This document shows, piece after piece, positions 43,980 through 52,939 of a stretch of DNA of 64,000 bases (positions are counted from its first letter, which is position 1; every line of letters starts with the position of its first letter). The DNA is taken from contig NZ_RPFW01000005.1 of the NCBI RefSeq assembly GCF_007827045.1, positions 143,835 through 207,834 of the forward strand, read 5' to 3'. A program made the translations under genes and the position numbers. Origin of the DNA: Trebonia kvetii. GTDB lineage: Bacteria; Actinomycetota; Actinomycetes; Streptosporangiales; Streptosporangiaceae. A model generated the notes under the pieces. It worked only from the letters and a program-made list of their open reading frames with translations, did no database searches and was not told where the DNA came from.

Positions 43980-44655
43980 CAGATCCTACGGCGGACCGGC
44001 CGGCAGCGTTTACCTGGCGAGCTGTTCGCATGGCCGAGGCCGCGTCATCGGTTCGGGGCGCGACGCGGTCCAGCTGTGGACGAGAGATCCGTCAACAAAC
44101 AGGATGTCATGCGATCGCATGATGCAGCCGGAGCTGAACTTCTCCGGATGGCAGAACGTGCGCCGTTCCTTCCGCGTCGGCCGGCCGCAGGCTCGGGGTG
44201 ACCGTGCTGGCGTGCTTGTCTTCCATGTGGCGCAGCAGGCCGGCGACGAGGTCGCAGACCACCGACCGCGCCCTCCGTCGCGTCCCCGCACATGTTCGCG
44301 ACGTAAACACTTGGCTGCAGCGCTACAGACAGGCCCGACAGCCGGAAAACTGGATGCAGTTGGTATGAATGCTGTCACCCCGTGAACGCGACCGTGCGGG
44401 CTCTGTCGGGCGGGTAATGTCAGGGGCACCAGCAGCGGGGATCACGAACCGTGTCGGCCGCCGTTACCAGGCCCTACTTAAGGCTGGCGAACCGCGCCAG
44501 GGAGCGGCAGCGACCCGCGCCAGCCGCAGCCCGCAGCCCGCAGCCAATTCTCATGGGCCCGGTATGTACGGGCTTGCGTGACATCCGGGGCCTGTTGCGT
44601 CCGCTGCGGGCTAGCGCAGGTGGCACGCTGGGAGGCGATAGGGAACACTCAGACG
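43980..44655. other. Intergenic stretch with a 16-bp perfect palindrome
   Basis: There is no supported gene in 676 bp. At 44107-44122 TCATGCGATCGCATGA is a perfect 16-bp palindrome centred on GCGATCGC. A minus-strand frame around it (44107-44310) does not match a known family. Confidence 0.4.
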
Positions 44656-45339
44656 ATGACTGGCGTTCCGGCACCAACCCTGTACCACCGATGGCTCGGC
44701 TGGCACGCTCCCGCGATGCGGCGTGCGCTCACGGCATTCATCGCCGGGCTGGTCGTCACCGTTGTCCTCCTGCCGTTCGTGACGTGGGGGCTGGCACTAG
44801 GCGCGGGCTGGGACGTCGCCGCGCTCACCATCCTCCTGACCATCTGGCCGATCATCATCCGGGCCGACAGCTCACTCGCGCCGCTGCTGGCCGCCCGCGA
44901 AGACGAGACAGACGGCGCTGCCAGGGTGCTGGTGGTCGGGGCCAGCGTCGCCAGCCTCCTGGGAGCCGGGTACGCGCTGCACCTGGCGGGGCGGGACAAC
45001 GGTGCACTGCGGGGGCTGCTGATCGGCGTCGCCGTGCTGACCGTCGTGCTGTCGTGGACCGTGATCAATACCGTCTACACCCTGCGGTACGCGGACCAAA
45101 ACTTCCGGTCCGAGCCGGGCGGCATCGCGTTCGGTACCGGAGACGACCAGCAGCATCCCAGCTACCGCGACTTCGCCTACGTCGCGTTCACTATCGGCAT
45201 GTGCTACCAGGTGTCCGACACCACCCTGCGCAATCCCCGGGTCCGGAACACCGTGCTCGCTCACGCCCTCTTGTCCTATGCGTTCGGCGTGGTCATCGTC
45301 GCAGGCTCAGTCAACCTCATATCCGGCCTGTTCCGCTAA
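44656..45339 (+). CDS. DUF1345 membrane protein
   Basis: A 227-residue protein with five to six TM helices. MRRALTAFIAGLVVTVVLL is the first; a central pair follows; then a conserved C-terminal block has HPSYRDFAYVAFTIGMCYQVSDTTL and VLAHALLSYAFGVVIVAGSVNL. This matches DUF1345 (predicted small-ion or unknown channel-like). The ATG at 44656 is favoured because the upstream in-frame stretch is not hydrophobic or conserved. Function is unknown. Confidence 0.85.
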   Translation: MTGVPAPTLYHRWLGWHAPAMRRALTAFIAGLVVTVVLLPFVTWGLALGAGWDVAALTILLTIWPIIIRADSSLAPLLAAREDETDGAARVLVVGASVASLLGAGYALHLAGRDNGALRGLLIGVAVLTVVLSWTVINTVYTLRYADQNFRSEPGGIAFGTGDDQQHPSYRDFAYVAFTIGMCYQVSDTTLRNPRVRNTVLAHALLSYAFGVVIVAGSVNLISGLFR

Positions 45340-45389
45340 ACCTGCCAGACCTCACCGCGACTGGCAGGCCTCCGCCCTCACGTACGCGC

Positions 45390-45578
45390 TCAGTACGTCC
45401 AGTCCCAGCGTGCCGCCAGCCGGTCTGCCCTGCCCTGGCAGGCGACTTGGAGCTCGTCGCGAACGTCCAGGACCCCCAGGGCCATCCACGCGGCGCTGAC
45501 CACGGCGTCGTGTTCGGCCCTGGTTGCTCGCCTGGCCGGCTGGCGGCAGTCGTCACGGCGGAGCACCGTCCCCTTCAC
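45390..45578 (-). pseudogene. BON-domain C-terminal remnant
   Basis: The minus strand encodes AEHDAVVSAAWMALGVLDVRDELQV, closely resembling the end of the three-BON protein at 51758-52438 (AEHDAVIDAAWRGIGVKDVRDDLVV). Only the last BON helix and strand remain. The 5' end merges with the terminus of the lipid-kinase gene. Confidence 0.55.
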
Positions 45579-46557
45579 CCTGATGAGATTGTTGTTCCCG
45601 GGGTGGCGGGGGGAGGCGGAGGCGCGCTGATGGCGAGGCGCCCGGGTGGCGTACGGAGATCCGGACCCGCAGCGCGGACGGCCGGATAGCGAACCGCAGC
45701 GGCGGGCTGAGGTCCGCCGCCTCGCCGTCGATCCCGGCGTGCACAGGCCCTGGGGCGCTCACTTCCAGGCGCGGCGTGCTCCAGGCCCGCCCTGGAGCAT
45801 CCGGGCTGTCGCCGGGGGCGTCCAGGACGATGATCCCGAGCTGCCCGCCGCCGAGCGTCGGGCGGGTGCCGCGGGCCAGCGGATGGTCGAGGGCGTAGGG
45901 GTTGTTCGACACGAGCACGATCGCGGGGCGACGGTGCTCGCGGCCCAGGTCGTCGGGCAGGCGCAGGGCGGGCGCCTCCGCGCTCGGGCCGAGGACCTCA
46001 GCCGCGGTCTGCAGGAGCGTACGCACCTTGGCGTCGCGGTAGGCCGGGCTGCGGACCGCGTCGCCGTAGACTCCGAGCGAGACGTTGTTGAGGAACGTGC
46101 GGCCATTCACCTCCGCCACGTCGATCCGGCGCTCGACGCCGTCGGTGAACGCGTCCAGCGCGCCGGTCACGTCGCGCCGGTCCACGCCCACGTCGAGCGC
46201 GAAGTGGTTGCGTGTGCCGGCCGGAACGCACACGAAAGGGATCCCGTGCGCGGCAGCGGTCGCGGCCACCACCGCCAGCGACCCGTCGCCGCCTGCCATC
46301 CCGAGCGCGTCCGCGCCGCCCGCCGCGGCCTGGCTGGCCAGTGCCGCCAGATCCTGACCCGGGGCGAGGACGACAGTCTCGATTCCCTGTTCGCGGGCCC
46401 GTTCGGCAAGTCCCGCGCGTGCGGCCCTGCCGTCGCCGGATCTCGGGTTGACGAACAGCACCGGCCGTCGCGGCGGATCGGCGGGCTGCCACCCGTAGCG
46501 TGACAGCTGCCGCTCAGCTGGTCTCATCGCGGCTGTGTTCCGATCATGGCAAGCCAC
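45553..46557 (-). CDS. Diacylglycerol/lipid kinase-like protein (DAGK catalytic family)
   Basis: A 334-residue protein with the DAGK/YegS fold: PVLFVNPRSGDG, the nucleotide loop GMAGGDGSLAVVA, VCVPAGTRNHFALDVG, then FLNNVSLGVYGDAV and LVSNNPYAL. The C-terminal lobe ends with LEVSAPGPVHAGIDGEAAD. It likely phosphorylates a lipid or sphingoid-type alcohol at the inner membrane. Start GTG 46557 or ATG 46527; neither has a strong Shine-Dalgarno. Confidence 0.9.
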   Translation of the reverse strand: MACHDRNTAAMRPAERQLSRYGWQPADPPRRPVLFVNPRSGDGRAARAGLAERAREQGIETVVLAPGQDLAALASQAAAGGADALGMAGGDGSLAVVAATAAAHGIPFVCVPAGTRNHFALDVGVDRRDVTGALDAFTDGVERRIDVAEVNGRTFLNNVSLGVYGDAVRSPAYRDAKVRTLLQTAAEVLGPSAEAPALRLPDDLGREHRRPAIVLVSNNPYALDHPLARGTRPTLGGGQLGIIVLDAPGDSPDAPGRAWSTPRLEVSAPGPVHAGIDGEAADLSPPLRFAIRPSALRVRISVRHPGASPSARLRLPPPPREQQSHQGEGDGAPP

Positions 46558-46672
46558 CCCGCTGACGTCAGGCGCTAGCCGAGGCGCCTCTGTGCCTAGT
46601 ATCCTCGGTGTCCGCGATCCCGCGCCCCGGGGGCTGCTGACGGGCGCGCGGCCGACAGCATCGTCGCGGCTG

Positions 46673-47329
46673 TTACCACGTGCCGGTGGCCGGGAGTGGG
46701 AGGGCGACTAGGCGGGCGGCTTCGGGGGCGGGAAGGCCGAGCATCCGCAGCAGGGCCTCGGCGAGCTGGTCCACGGTGGTCTCGCTGACGCGTTCGGGCT
46801 GTCGCTGGCACAGCCGCAAGAGCCCGAGCAGGCCGCCGGCCACCGCGCTGAGCGCGATCTCGGCATCGGGAATGGTGAACCGGCCCGCGTCCTGTCCCGC
46901 CTGGATGTCCCGCAGGGCGCGCGGCGCCAGGCCTACGGGGATGTCCAGGGCGTCCAGGCCGGCGCCGGTGAGGAACCCGGCGATGTCGGGGTGGGTCCAG
47001 CCGGAGATCCGCATACCCAAGGCGAACAACTCCGCCGGGTCGCTGATGCCGGCGCTAGCGCGGTCGATCATCTGCCCCCAGCGTTCAAGCACCTCTTCGG
47101 AGGCGGTCTGGAACAGCTGGTCCTTGCTGTCGAAGTGGTTGTAGAACGACCCGAAGCCGATGTCGGCCGCCTCGGTGATCTCCTGGATGCTCGCCCTGTC
47201 ACCGCGGCGTTCGGCTATCAGCCGCACCGCGGCGTCGATGAGCGCCTGCCGGGTCCGGGCCTTGCGCCGGTCCAACCGCGAAGCCCGCGGTGCGTCCAGG
47301 GTCCTGACTTCCGATATCGGCTCTGCCAT
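46673..47329 (-). CDS. TetR-family repressor
   Basis: A 218-residue TetR protein: RKARTRQALIDAAVRLIAE, HTH IQEITEAADIGFGSFYNHFDSKD, then a ligand domain. ATG 47329 is chosen because AGGAGG lies 7 nt upstream. A 22-bp element about 125 bp upstream (47453-47474) recurs at 49699-49720 in front of the HdeD-like remnant, so both are candidate targets of this repressor. Confidence 0.93.
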   Translation of the reverse strand: MAEPISEVRTLDAPRASRLDRRKARTRQALIDAAVRLIAERRGDRASIQEITEAADIGFGSFYNHFDSKDQLFQTASEEVLERWGQMIDRASAGISDPAELFALGMRISGWTHPDIAGFLTGAGLDALDIPVGLAPRALRDIQAGQDAGRFTIPDAEIALSAVAGGLLGLLRLCQRQPERVSETTVDQLAEALLRMLGLPAPEAARLVALPLPATGTW

Positions 47330-47452
47330 CACTGCTCCTCCTGCTCGCCGCGCCAGGCGCGTTGGCGGCCGCGTTTCCTGGTCATAGCTGACCCGCGGCC
47401 AACGCTTGCTGATCCTCGCCTGGCTTCCATTCTATGCATCGATCTCAATGGT

Positions 47453-47474
47453 GATAGTTAATCACAAGATTGAT
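47453..47474. promoter_or_regulatory. Candidate TetR operator, copy 1
   Basis: The core AATCACAAGATTGAT lies within a 22-bp stretch that differs from 49699-49720 at only six positions, all transitions. A GTGAT/ATCAC inverted repeat overlaps its left end. The surroundings are AT-rich, as expected for a promoter. The rest of 47330-47861 shows no gene. Confidence 0.55.
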
Positions 47475-47861
47475 TGTATGTGACAGGAAGCAGGTGCGCA
47501 TCTTTGCTCTCGGCGCCCGGCTTCTACCGCAGCGGCGAGGTTGCCCTAGACGCCGCTCTCATCCACCCGCCGCCGCGGGCGGCAGGCCGCGGTGATCCTA
47601 CTTGCCGGGAACCGCCGGGCATGCGGCTGGAAGCTTATGTGCTAGGGAGTCATTGCGCCCCGGCTGCGACTCGCCCCGTCCCGGTGAGGAACTCGGCGAC
47701 GAGCATGGCGAAGATGAACCCACGGCCAGGTGGGCTCCAGAGACGGATCCTGCTCGCCGTCATGGAACGCGGCGCAGATCGCTTCTCGATGACCTGCCCT
47801 ACCTGAGCCGCCGGCCCGGGCGTCCGGCGCAGCACTTAGCCAGGGTCGCGTCGGCCGACAC

Positions 47862-48200
47862 TCGCCCGCTCCAGCGCCACCCGAACTTCCTTCGCATGCT
47901 GATCGTCTTCGCCGCGCAGCCGCCGGCCGCGGGCAGCGGAGAAATACAGGCGGTCGTCCGCCGGGTACGCGACCGCGCCCGGCCTGCTGCGGGGACAGAT
48001 CGCGGCCGCGTTCGGCGACGACGCGCGGAGCCCGGTCACTGACCAGCTCGCGCGCTTCGCGCTGGCCGCCATCGACGGCGCCTCCGCGGCCACTCAGACC
48101 GACCGCGGGATGATGCTCGAGCGGCTTCCTCGGCCGCTCGTTCCCTCGCTCGCCGCGGCCCGGCGGACCTTGCTTGCCCGAAGCGGGCAGCCGCTAGCCG
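47862..48200 (+). pseudogene. TetR regulator C-terminal remnant
   Basis: It encodes HPNFLRMLIVFAAQPPAAGSGE and QAVVRRVRDRARP. After a frame change near 47975 it continues GQIAAAFGDDARSPVTDQLARFALAAIDGA and MMLERLLRPLVPSLAAARRTLLA. This is the ligand-binding domain of a TetR protein with an Ile/Ala-rich dimer interface. The DNA-binding half is missing. It abuts the 3' end of the convergent phosphoesterase remnant. Confidence 0.6.
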
Positions 48201-49234
48201 CGGCAAGCCGAAGATGTCCTCTACGGTGCGCAGCAGCGAGTAATGGTTGTACTCGACGGTGCTGGTACCGGGCCTGATCAGCGGAGACAGCAGAACCGCC
48301 CCGATGCGGCCTCCGCCGGGCCCGTTCTTCCCTGGTTCGGGCACGTTCGGATGGCCGGGGCTGCTGCCGGACGTCTCGCCGCAGCAGGCGGCCGCGTCGC
48401 TGCCCTCGTCGAAGGTGACCACGATGAGGCCGCCGTCCCGGTAGGTCGGCGCGGCCATGATCTTCGGCACCCACTGGGACACGAACGCGCCGGCCTGCGC
48501 CAGCCCGCCCGGGACGCCGGTGACGCAGGGCGCGTCGTGACCGTCATCGCACAGGTTCGGCACGATGAAGGAAAAGGCTGGGGTCGTGCGGGCGCTGGCC
48601 AGGTCACCCGGCAGCGGCCGGAACGACAGGAGCTGCGCGGCGCAGAAGGCCCGGTCCCCGGTGACCGACCGGAAGAATGCGAACCCGCCATGGCGTGCTG
48701 GTCGGCCCGCTCAGCGCGCTGGGTGCGGTCGACGGCCCAGGTGGCGGAGTGCCCGCAGGCGGGTCCCCGCGCGGTGGCGACCATGTGGTCGCGGGCCGGG
48801 TCGTTGCCCATGTCCTGCAGGTAGGCCGCCCAGCCCAGCCCGGCAGGCCCGGCCACCACGCCCCCGGGGAACGGTGTCAAGAGCGGGCAGTCGGCCTGGG
48901 TGCCTAGGTCCGGGGCTGCCCGGAGACCTGAGCGACGTAGTTGGCCGCGCTGCTGTGGCCGATCGCGTAGTAGTTCTCCAGCAGGGCGCCCATCCGTGGC
49001 AGGGTGCGGGCCAGGTAAGTGTCGGCCGACGGGTTGCCGAAGGTCTGCGCATACCCCTGGTTCTCCAGGTCGATGACCCACACGTGCCTGATCGTCCGAG
49101 GACGCCAACCGCCGCGGGACCGGGACCGGACCCGGTCACCCCGCCGCCGGCCCCGGTCCCGCGGCCTGAGCTCGTGCACGCGGCGAGGACCAGCGGTAGC
49201 GCCATCACCAGCGGCCACCGGCAGGTCCTCGCCA
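48190..49234 (-). pseudogene. Phosphoesterase-family lipoprotein, multiply frameshifted
   Basis: A lipoprotein signal (RTCRWPLVMALPLVLAAC) begins at ATG 49234. The body continues in other frames: HVWVIDLENQGYAQTFG, LENYYAIGHSSAANYVAQVSG, CPLLTPFPGG, then VPNLCDDGHDAPC, GGLIVVTFDEGSDA and YNHYSLLRTVEDIFGLP. These are the conserved blocks of acid-phosphatase/phosphatidylinositol-phosphatase-type phosphoesterases. At least three indels separate the blocks, several in G/C runs. It is either inactivated or affected by sequence errors. Confidence 0.75.
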
Positions 49235-49281
49235 TCAGCACTCCCTCCTTTGCGCGATGCCTGGTTCCGTCCTCAGCCGGT

Positions 49282-49626
49282 TCACTGGTGAACTGGCCGC
49301 CGGAATGGGGCGTGCACCGGGCTGGGCTTGGCGTCGGCCAGGTCGGTTTCCCTGACGGCGGAGTGCAGGGTCGCGACCGTCCCGGCGGCCAGATCGACCA
49401 GCCCAAGCAGTAGGTGCCCGAGCACCGGACCCGCCTTGGCGCTGCTGAACGCCCCCACGGCCTCCAGGCCGGAGGCGAACAACGCGTAGACGGCGAACAA
49501 GATGACCAGCGCTAGCACCGTGACCTGGGGTCAGGCCAGCGCGATGATCCCGACCGCGACGGCCAGGATGTCCCGCACGATCAGGGACGTACTCAGTGAC
49601 TTGAACTGACGGCGTTCCTTCCGCTT
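49282..49626 (-). pseudogene. HdeD/DUF308-like membrane protein with nonsense codon
   Basis: The frame reads STSLIVRDILAVAVGIIALA, then TGA where the family has Trp, then PQVTVLALVILFAVYALFASG and LEAVGAFSSAKAGPVLGHLLL. This is the HdeD/DUF308 pattern of paired TM helices. The second half could re-initiate at GTG 49518, giving 78 residues. The later helices of the family are missing. A candidate TetR operator lies upstream at 49699. Confidence 0.6.
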
Positions 49627-49698
49627 GCTTCGCTGCCCTGGACACCGGAGTGCTTGGCTCCGGCGGGACCAGCTCCTAGCATCATCGTAATCATAACT

Positions 49699-49720
49699 GA
49701 TGATCAATTACAAGACTGAT
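49699..49720. promoter_or_regulatory. Candidate TetR operator, copy 2
   Basis: The core AATTACAAGACTGAT lies in a 22-bp element related to 47453-47474 by transitions only. It is in the AT-rich stretch 49681-49740 upstream of the HdeD-like remnant (minus). 49735-49952 contains no supported gene. Confidence 0.55.
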
Positions 49721-49952
49721 CTCACTATCAATTTATGACGAGGAGCCCCACCGTCAGGGGTGAGGCGCAGCGTACTTTCCGTCTCAACACTGGGAGCTTG
49801 CCCTCACCGCTGCCACCGATGGCGACAAGCAATGGACATGACTTCACGGGGGACGATGCACCGAGATCGCGACGGCCGCCGAGGGGCGGCGGCTCGCGTG
49901 GCAAGCCACTGCCCTTAAACGCCCTCAGGTACCTTGCCAGGGCCGAGTACGC

Positions 49953-51401
49953 TCAGACACCCGTCTGCGCTTGAACGCGCCCGGAGGCGACCGCGTCGGC
50001 CAGCGCCGCGTGGTCGCGTTCGGTCTGGTCGGCGTAGGTCTCGGCGAATTCGGCCACGGCCCGGTCGAACTTGTGTGACCCGCCGAGGTAGGCGGCGATC
50101 GCGATCCGGTCCCCGGTGCGGGCGTGGGCGCGGGCAAGCGTCCAGCCGCACATGCGGCCGTAGGCGGTCATCGCCGCGGCGTTCATGTCTTCGATATCGG
50201 CGGAGTATTTCCAGTCGCGCAGCTGGCGGAGGTAGTAGTCGGCAGAGCCGCTGCCGGGAGGGGTGACGCCCTGCCAGCCGAGGAAGATGTCGCTGACGGC
50301 TTGCATCAGATGCTGGCCGGCGACGACACGCTCGCCCTGGTTGTCGTATTCGCTGTCGCCGGCGTAATCGGCCAGCACCGAGCGCTGGGCTTGCTTGGCC
50401 TGCAGGAGCAGCGGCTTGAAGCCGTCGTCAGGTTCCATCAGCAGGATCCACGTCTCGGTGCCGACGCTGCCTACGCCGACGACCTTACGGGCCACCCGGG
50501 TCAAGGTGAATCGCTCGGCCAGTCGGCGCTGGTGGGCCGGCAAAGTGAGCGCGTACCCGGCGAAGAGGGTGCGCAGGAACGCGTAGACAGCATCGACGTC
50601 AAGGTCGGCGGCCAGCTCTTCGATCGGGACGATCAGCGGCGGGTCACTGATGATCCGGCGCCGCCCGTCCTTGACGGTCGTCAGTTTCGCCAGCGCCTGC
50701 CCGCTGTCCCGCGTGCGAGCTTTCGCCATCTGAGCCTTGGTCCGGCGCGCCGCCTTCTTAGGCATGTCAGATTTGACCTGGGCAAGGGCGTCTTCGACGT
50801 CCAAGCGGGCGTACCAGACGTCCAGGATCGACATGGCGGCGAATTCCCGCATCGCGGTGCGGTAAGCCGCCGCGGTCGCACGAGCAACCTTGCGCCGCTT
50901 CTTGGCGGTCAGGCCGTTGTCGCGGCCTGCCACGGCCATGCTCGCTACCAGCCGCTTGACGTCCCATTCGAACGGACCAGGCAGCGTCTCGTCGAAGTCG
51001 TTGAGGTCGAAGACCAGCCGCCGTTCAGGTGAGGCGAAGGCGCCGAAGTTCGACAGGTGAGCATCACCGCACAACTGCACCCGCAACGCAGAGGACTTCA
51101 TGCCGGTCAGGTCGGCAGCCATCGGCAGCGCGGCACCCCGGTAATACGCGAACGGCGACACCAGCATCCGTCCGTAGCGGACCGGAACCAGCTCCGGCAC
51201 GCGGGACTCAGCCTGGCCGAGGAGCAGCGCTGTCGGGTCCCTGGACGCCGCGGCCGAGAAGTCCCGGTGGGACTTCAGCGGAGCCAGCTGCCGGGCCGCC
51301 TTGCCCGCCGCGACGCTTTGCTCGCGAGTCGGATGCGCACCGAGACCGGGTGTGCTCTGCCCGCCAGTCCCGGATGAGGCGGGCTGTGTTTTTGCCGCCA
51401 C
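49953..51401 (-). CDS. DUF2252 protein (kinase-like fold), copy 2
   Basis: A 482-residue paralogue of 26620-28089. The same motifs are in order: YRGAALPMAADLT, QLCGDAHLSNFGAF, VFDLNDFDETLPGPFEWDVKRL, then RVARKVVGVGSVGTETWILL and a C-terminal AEFAETYADQTERDH. GTG start is at 51401. No island palindrome precedes it, unlike copy 1, so the two copies appear to be under different control. Function is unknown; phosphotransfer or hydrolase activity is a structural guess. Confidence 0.9.
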   Translation of the reverse strand: MAAKTQPASSGTGGQSTPGLGAHPTREQSVAAGKAARQLAPLKSHRDFSAAASRDPTALLLGQAESRVPELVPVRYGRMLVSPFAYYRGAALPMAADLTGMKSSALRVQLCGDAHLSNFGAFASPERRLVFDLNDFDETLPGPFEWDVKRLVASMAVAGRDNGLTAKKRRKVARATAAAYRTAMREFAAMSILDVWYARLDVEDALAQVKSDMPKKAARRTKAQMAKARTRDSGQALAKLTTVKDGRRRIISDPPLIVPIEELAADLDVDAVYAFLRTLFAGYALTLPAHQRRLAERFTLTRVARKVVGVGSVGTETWILLMEPDDGFKPLLLQAKQAQRSVLADYAGDSEYDNQGERVVAGQHLMQAVSDIFLGWQGVTPPGSGSADYYLRQLRDWKYSADIEDMNAAAMTAYGRMCGWTLARAHARTGDRIAIAAYLGGSHKFDRAVAEFAETYADQTERDHAALADAVASGRVQAQTGV

Positions 51402-51695
51402 CTATCGAACATTAGCACCGGGTGCCCCGGCTGCCCAGTTAGAGTACCGGCCTGCGCCCGGTCCCGCCCCTATGCGGTCGCCCAGTGGCAAGGAGGCGGC
51501 TGGCCGAGGCGGCCAGGCCGGCTGTGGAGTCCGAGAAGCTCGACCCTGGCCGGGCCACTTCATCCCCTCCACGGCCGACGCCGCCCGCCCTCCCTAAGGC
51601 CGGCGCGGGGAGCGGCGGCGGCTACCCCGCCGCCGCTTTCGGCTGCTGGTGCACCGCGTCAAGTGCAGGGCCGGCGGACGGTTGCACGAATAGCG

Positions 51696-51730
51696 GCTGG
51701 TGTCCCTGGGTAGACCCCAAGGACACCAGC
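51696..51730. promoter_or_regulatory. Strong hairpin in the leader of the BON gene
   Basis: GCTGGTGTCC (51696-51705) pairs perfectly with GGACACCAGC (51721-51730). Inner TGGG/CCCA pairs extend the stem around a 5-nt loop. It ends 27 bp before the ATG and just ahead of the Shine-Dalgarno (51741-51750). It could be a leader RNA structure or a terminator of an upstream transcript. The stretch 51402-51695 has no gene. Confidence 0.55.
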
Positions 51731-51757
51731 AGGCTTGGCAGGGAGGGGGACCTGGAC

Positions 51758-52438
51758 ATGGCACCGAAAAGCCCGCGTGAAGCCGTCAAGGCGGCCAAGG
51801 ACATCCGCGAGGCGGTCCAGAAGGAGCTAGAGTTCGACCCGCTAGTGGATTCGTCAGGCATCACCGTCAAGAACATGAACGGGGACGTGGCGCTGAACGG
51901 CACCGTGCCCAGCTACGCGCAGTACCTGCATGCGGCCGCTGCCGCCAGGCGGGTGCAAGGCGTCACCAAGGTGCGTAACCATCTAATGGTGATGCTGCCG
52001 GCCGCCGACTACCGGGACGACCCCGAGCTCACGACGGCAGCTAACAATGCCCTCGCGCTGGTCGTCACCGGGCCCGGCAGCGTCGAGGCCAGCGCTAGCG
52101 ACGGTGACGTCTGGCTGACGGGCACGGTAGGCAACCGCTTCCAGAGGGACGCGGTTGAGCAGGCCGTTGCCGGTGTGACCGGTGTGCGCGGCATCGTCGA
52201 CGACATCGAGATCTTCAGCGACGTGGAGGCCGCCAACGTGAGCGACCTGGTGGAAGACGCCCTCTTCCGCTATGGGCTGCTCGCGGACGACAGCGACATC
52301 CAGGTAGGCGCCAGCGACGGCGCCGTCACCCTCACCGGCCACACCCGCACCTGGGCCGAGCATGACGCCGTCATCGACGCCGCTTGGAGGGGCATCGGCG
52401 TCAAGGACGTCCGCGATGACCTGGTAGTCACCGGCTGA
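51758..52438 (+). CDS. Three-BON-domain protein
   Basis: A 226-residue soluble protein made of three consecutive BON domains, each with the GxVxLxGxV strand-turn: GDVALNGTVPSY near 48, GDVWLTGTVGNR near 121 and GAVTLTGHTRTW near 191. It lacks a signal peptide, unlike OsmY, so it is cytosolic. GGGAGGGGGA precedes the ATG. BON domains bind phospholipid surfaces or other ligands and are common in osmotic-stress proteins. A strong hairpin lies in the leader. Confidence 0.93.
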   Translation: MAPKSPREAVKAAKDIREAVQKELEFDPLVDSSGITVKNMNGDVALNGTVPSYAQYLHAAAAARRVQGVTKVRNHLMVMLPAADYRDDPELTTAANNALALVVTGPGSVEASASDGDVWLTGTVGNRFQRDAVEQAVAGVTGVRGIVDDIEIFSDVEAANVSDLVEDALFRYGLLADDSDIQVGASDGAVTLTGHTRTWAEHDAVIDAAWRGIGVKDVRDDLVVTG

Positions 52439-52798
52439 CCGGGCCAACTTTCACGACCCGGCGCGCTACCGCGCCGCCGGCCAGGTCATCGCCGCGGCGG
52501 GGAGCGCCCCGCACCATGCGACGGAGGCCGCGTACCGTGACGTGTTCGTCGCGGCGATGACCGCCAGGGCCACCAGGGGCCGCCACGCCGATGCGCTGCA
52601 GCATGCGTTCGGCCACATCAGCAGGGACCTGGGCCATTCGCGGCGGGCTGACCTGGCCGACAGGATCGACTCCTACCGGCGCGGCGCGGATCCGCTTAGC
52701 GTCCCATGGCGATCCTGGCCCACTGCGCCTGCGACGGTGAGCTGCCCTGGCTTGCCGGGCAGTCGTACCCGGAGCCGTACCCCGCCGCGTCCACCTAA
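52437..52798 (+). pseudogene. DUF1722 (YbgA-like) remnant
   Basis: It encodes ARYRAAGQVIAAAGSAP, ATRGRHADALQHAFGHISRDL and ADLADRIDSYRRGADPLSVP. After a one-base shift near 52705 it continues ILAHCACDGELPWLAGQSYPEPYP. These are conserved DUF1722 blocks. There is no own start; the frame emerges from the stop of the BON gene. It is probably the tail of a larger DUF523/DUF1722 gene. Confidence 0.65.
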
Positions 52799-52841
52799 AC
52801 GACATCACACCCGCATCCTGAACCTGACGCCACGGGATCGC

Positions 52842-52889
52842 TTCGGCCAGGAGTGTCACGGCCTGCCGGCCGTGACACTCCTGGCCGAA
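52842..52889. terminator. Long perfect hairpin between convergent genes
   Basis: Twenty-one perfect base pairs (52842-52862 with 52869-52889), extended to 22 by the next pair, close on a TGCC loop. It lies between the plus-strand DUF1722 remnant and the minus-strand ligase stop at 52940, so it could terminate both directions. Confidence 0.85.
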
Positions 52890-52939
52890 CGTCATCCGGC
52901 GTCCCCGTCCGGGCCCGGGTGGGTTTCGTCCTGTCGCGG

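Noticed and set aside
44010-44429. Minus-strand frame around CDLVAGLLRHMEDKH
   Set aside because: The short segment looks coding-like, but no family or start could be supported.
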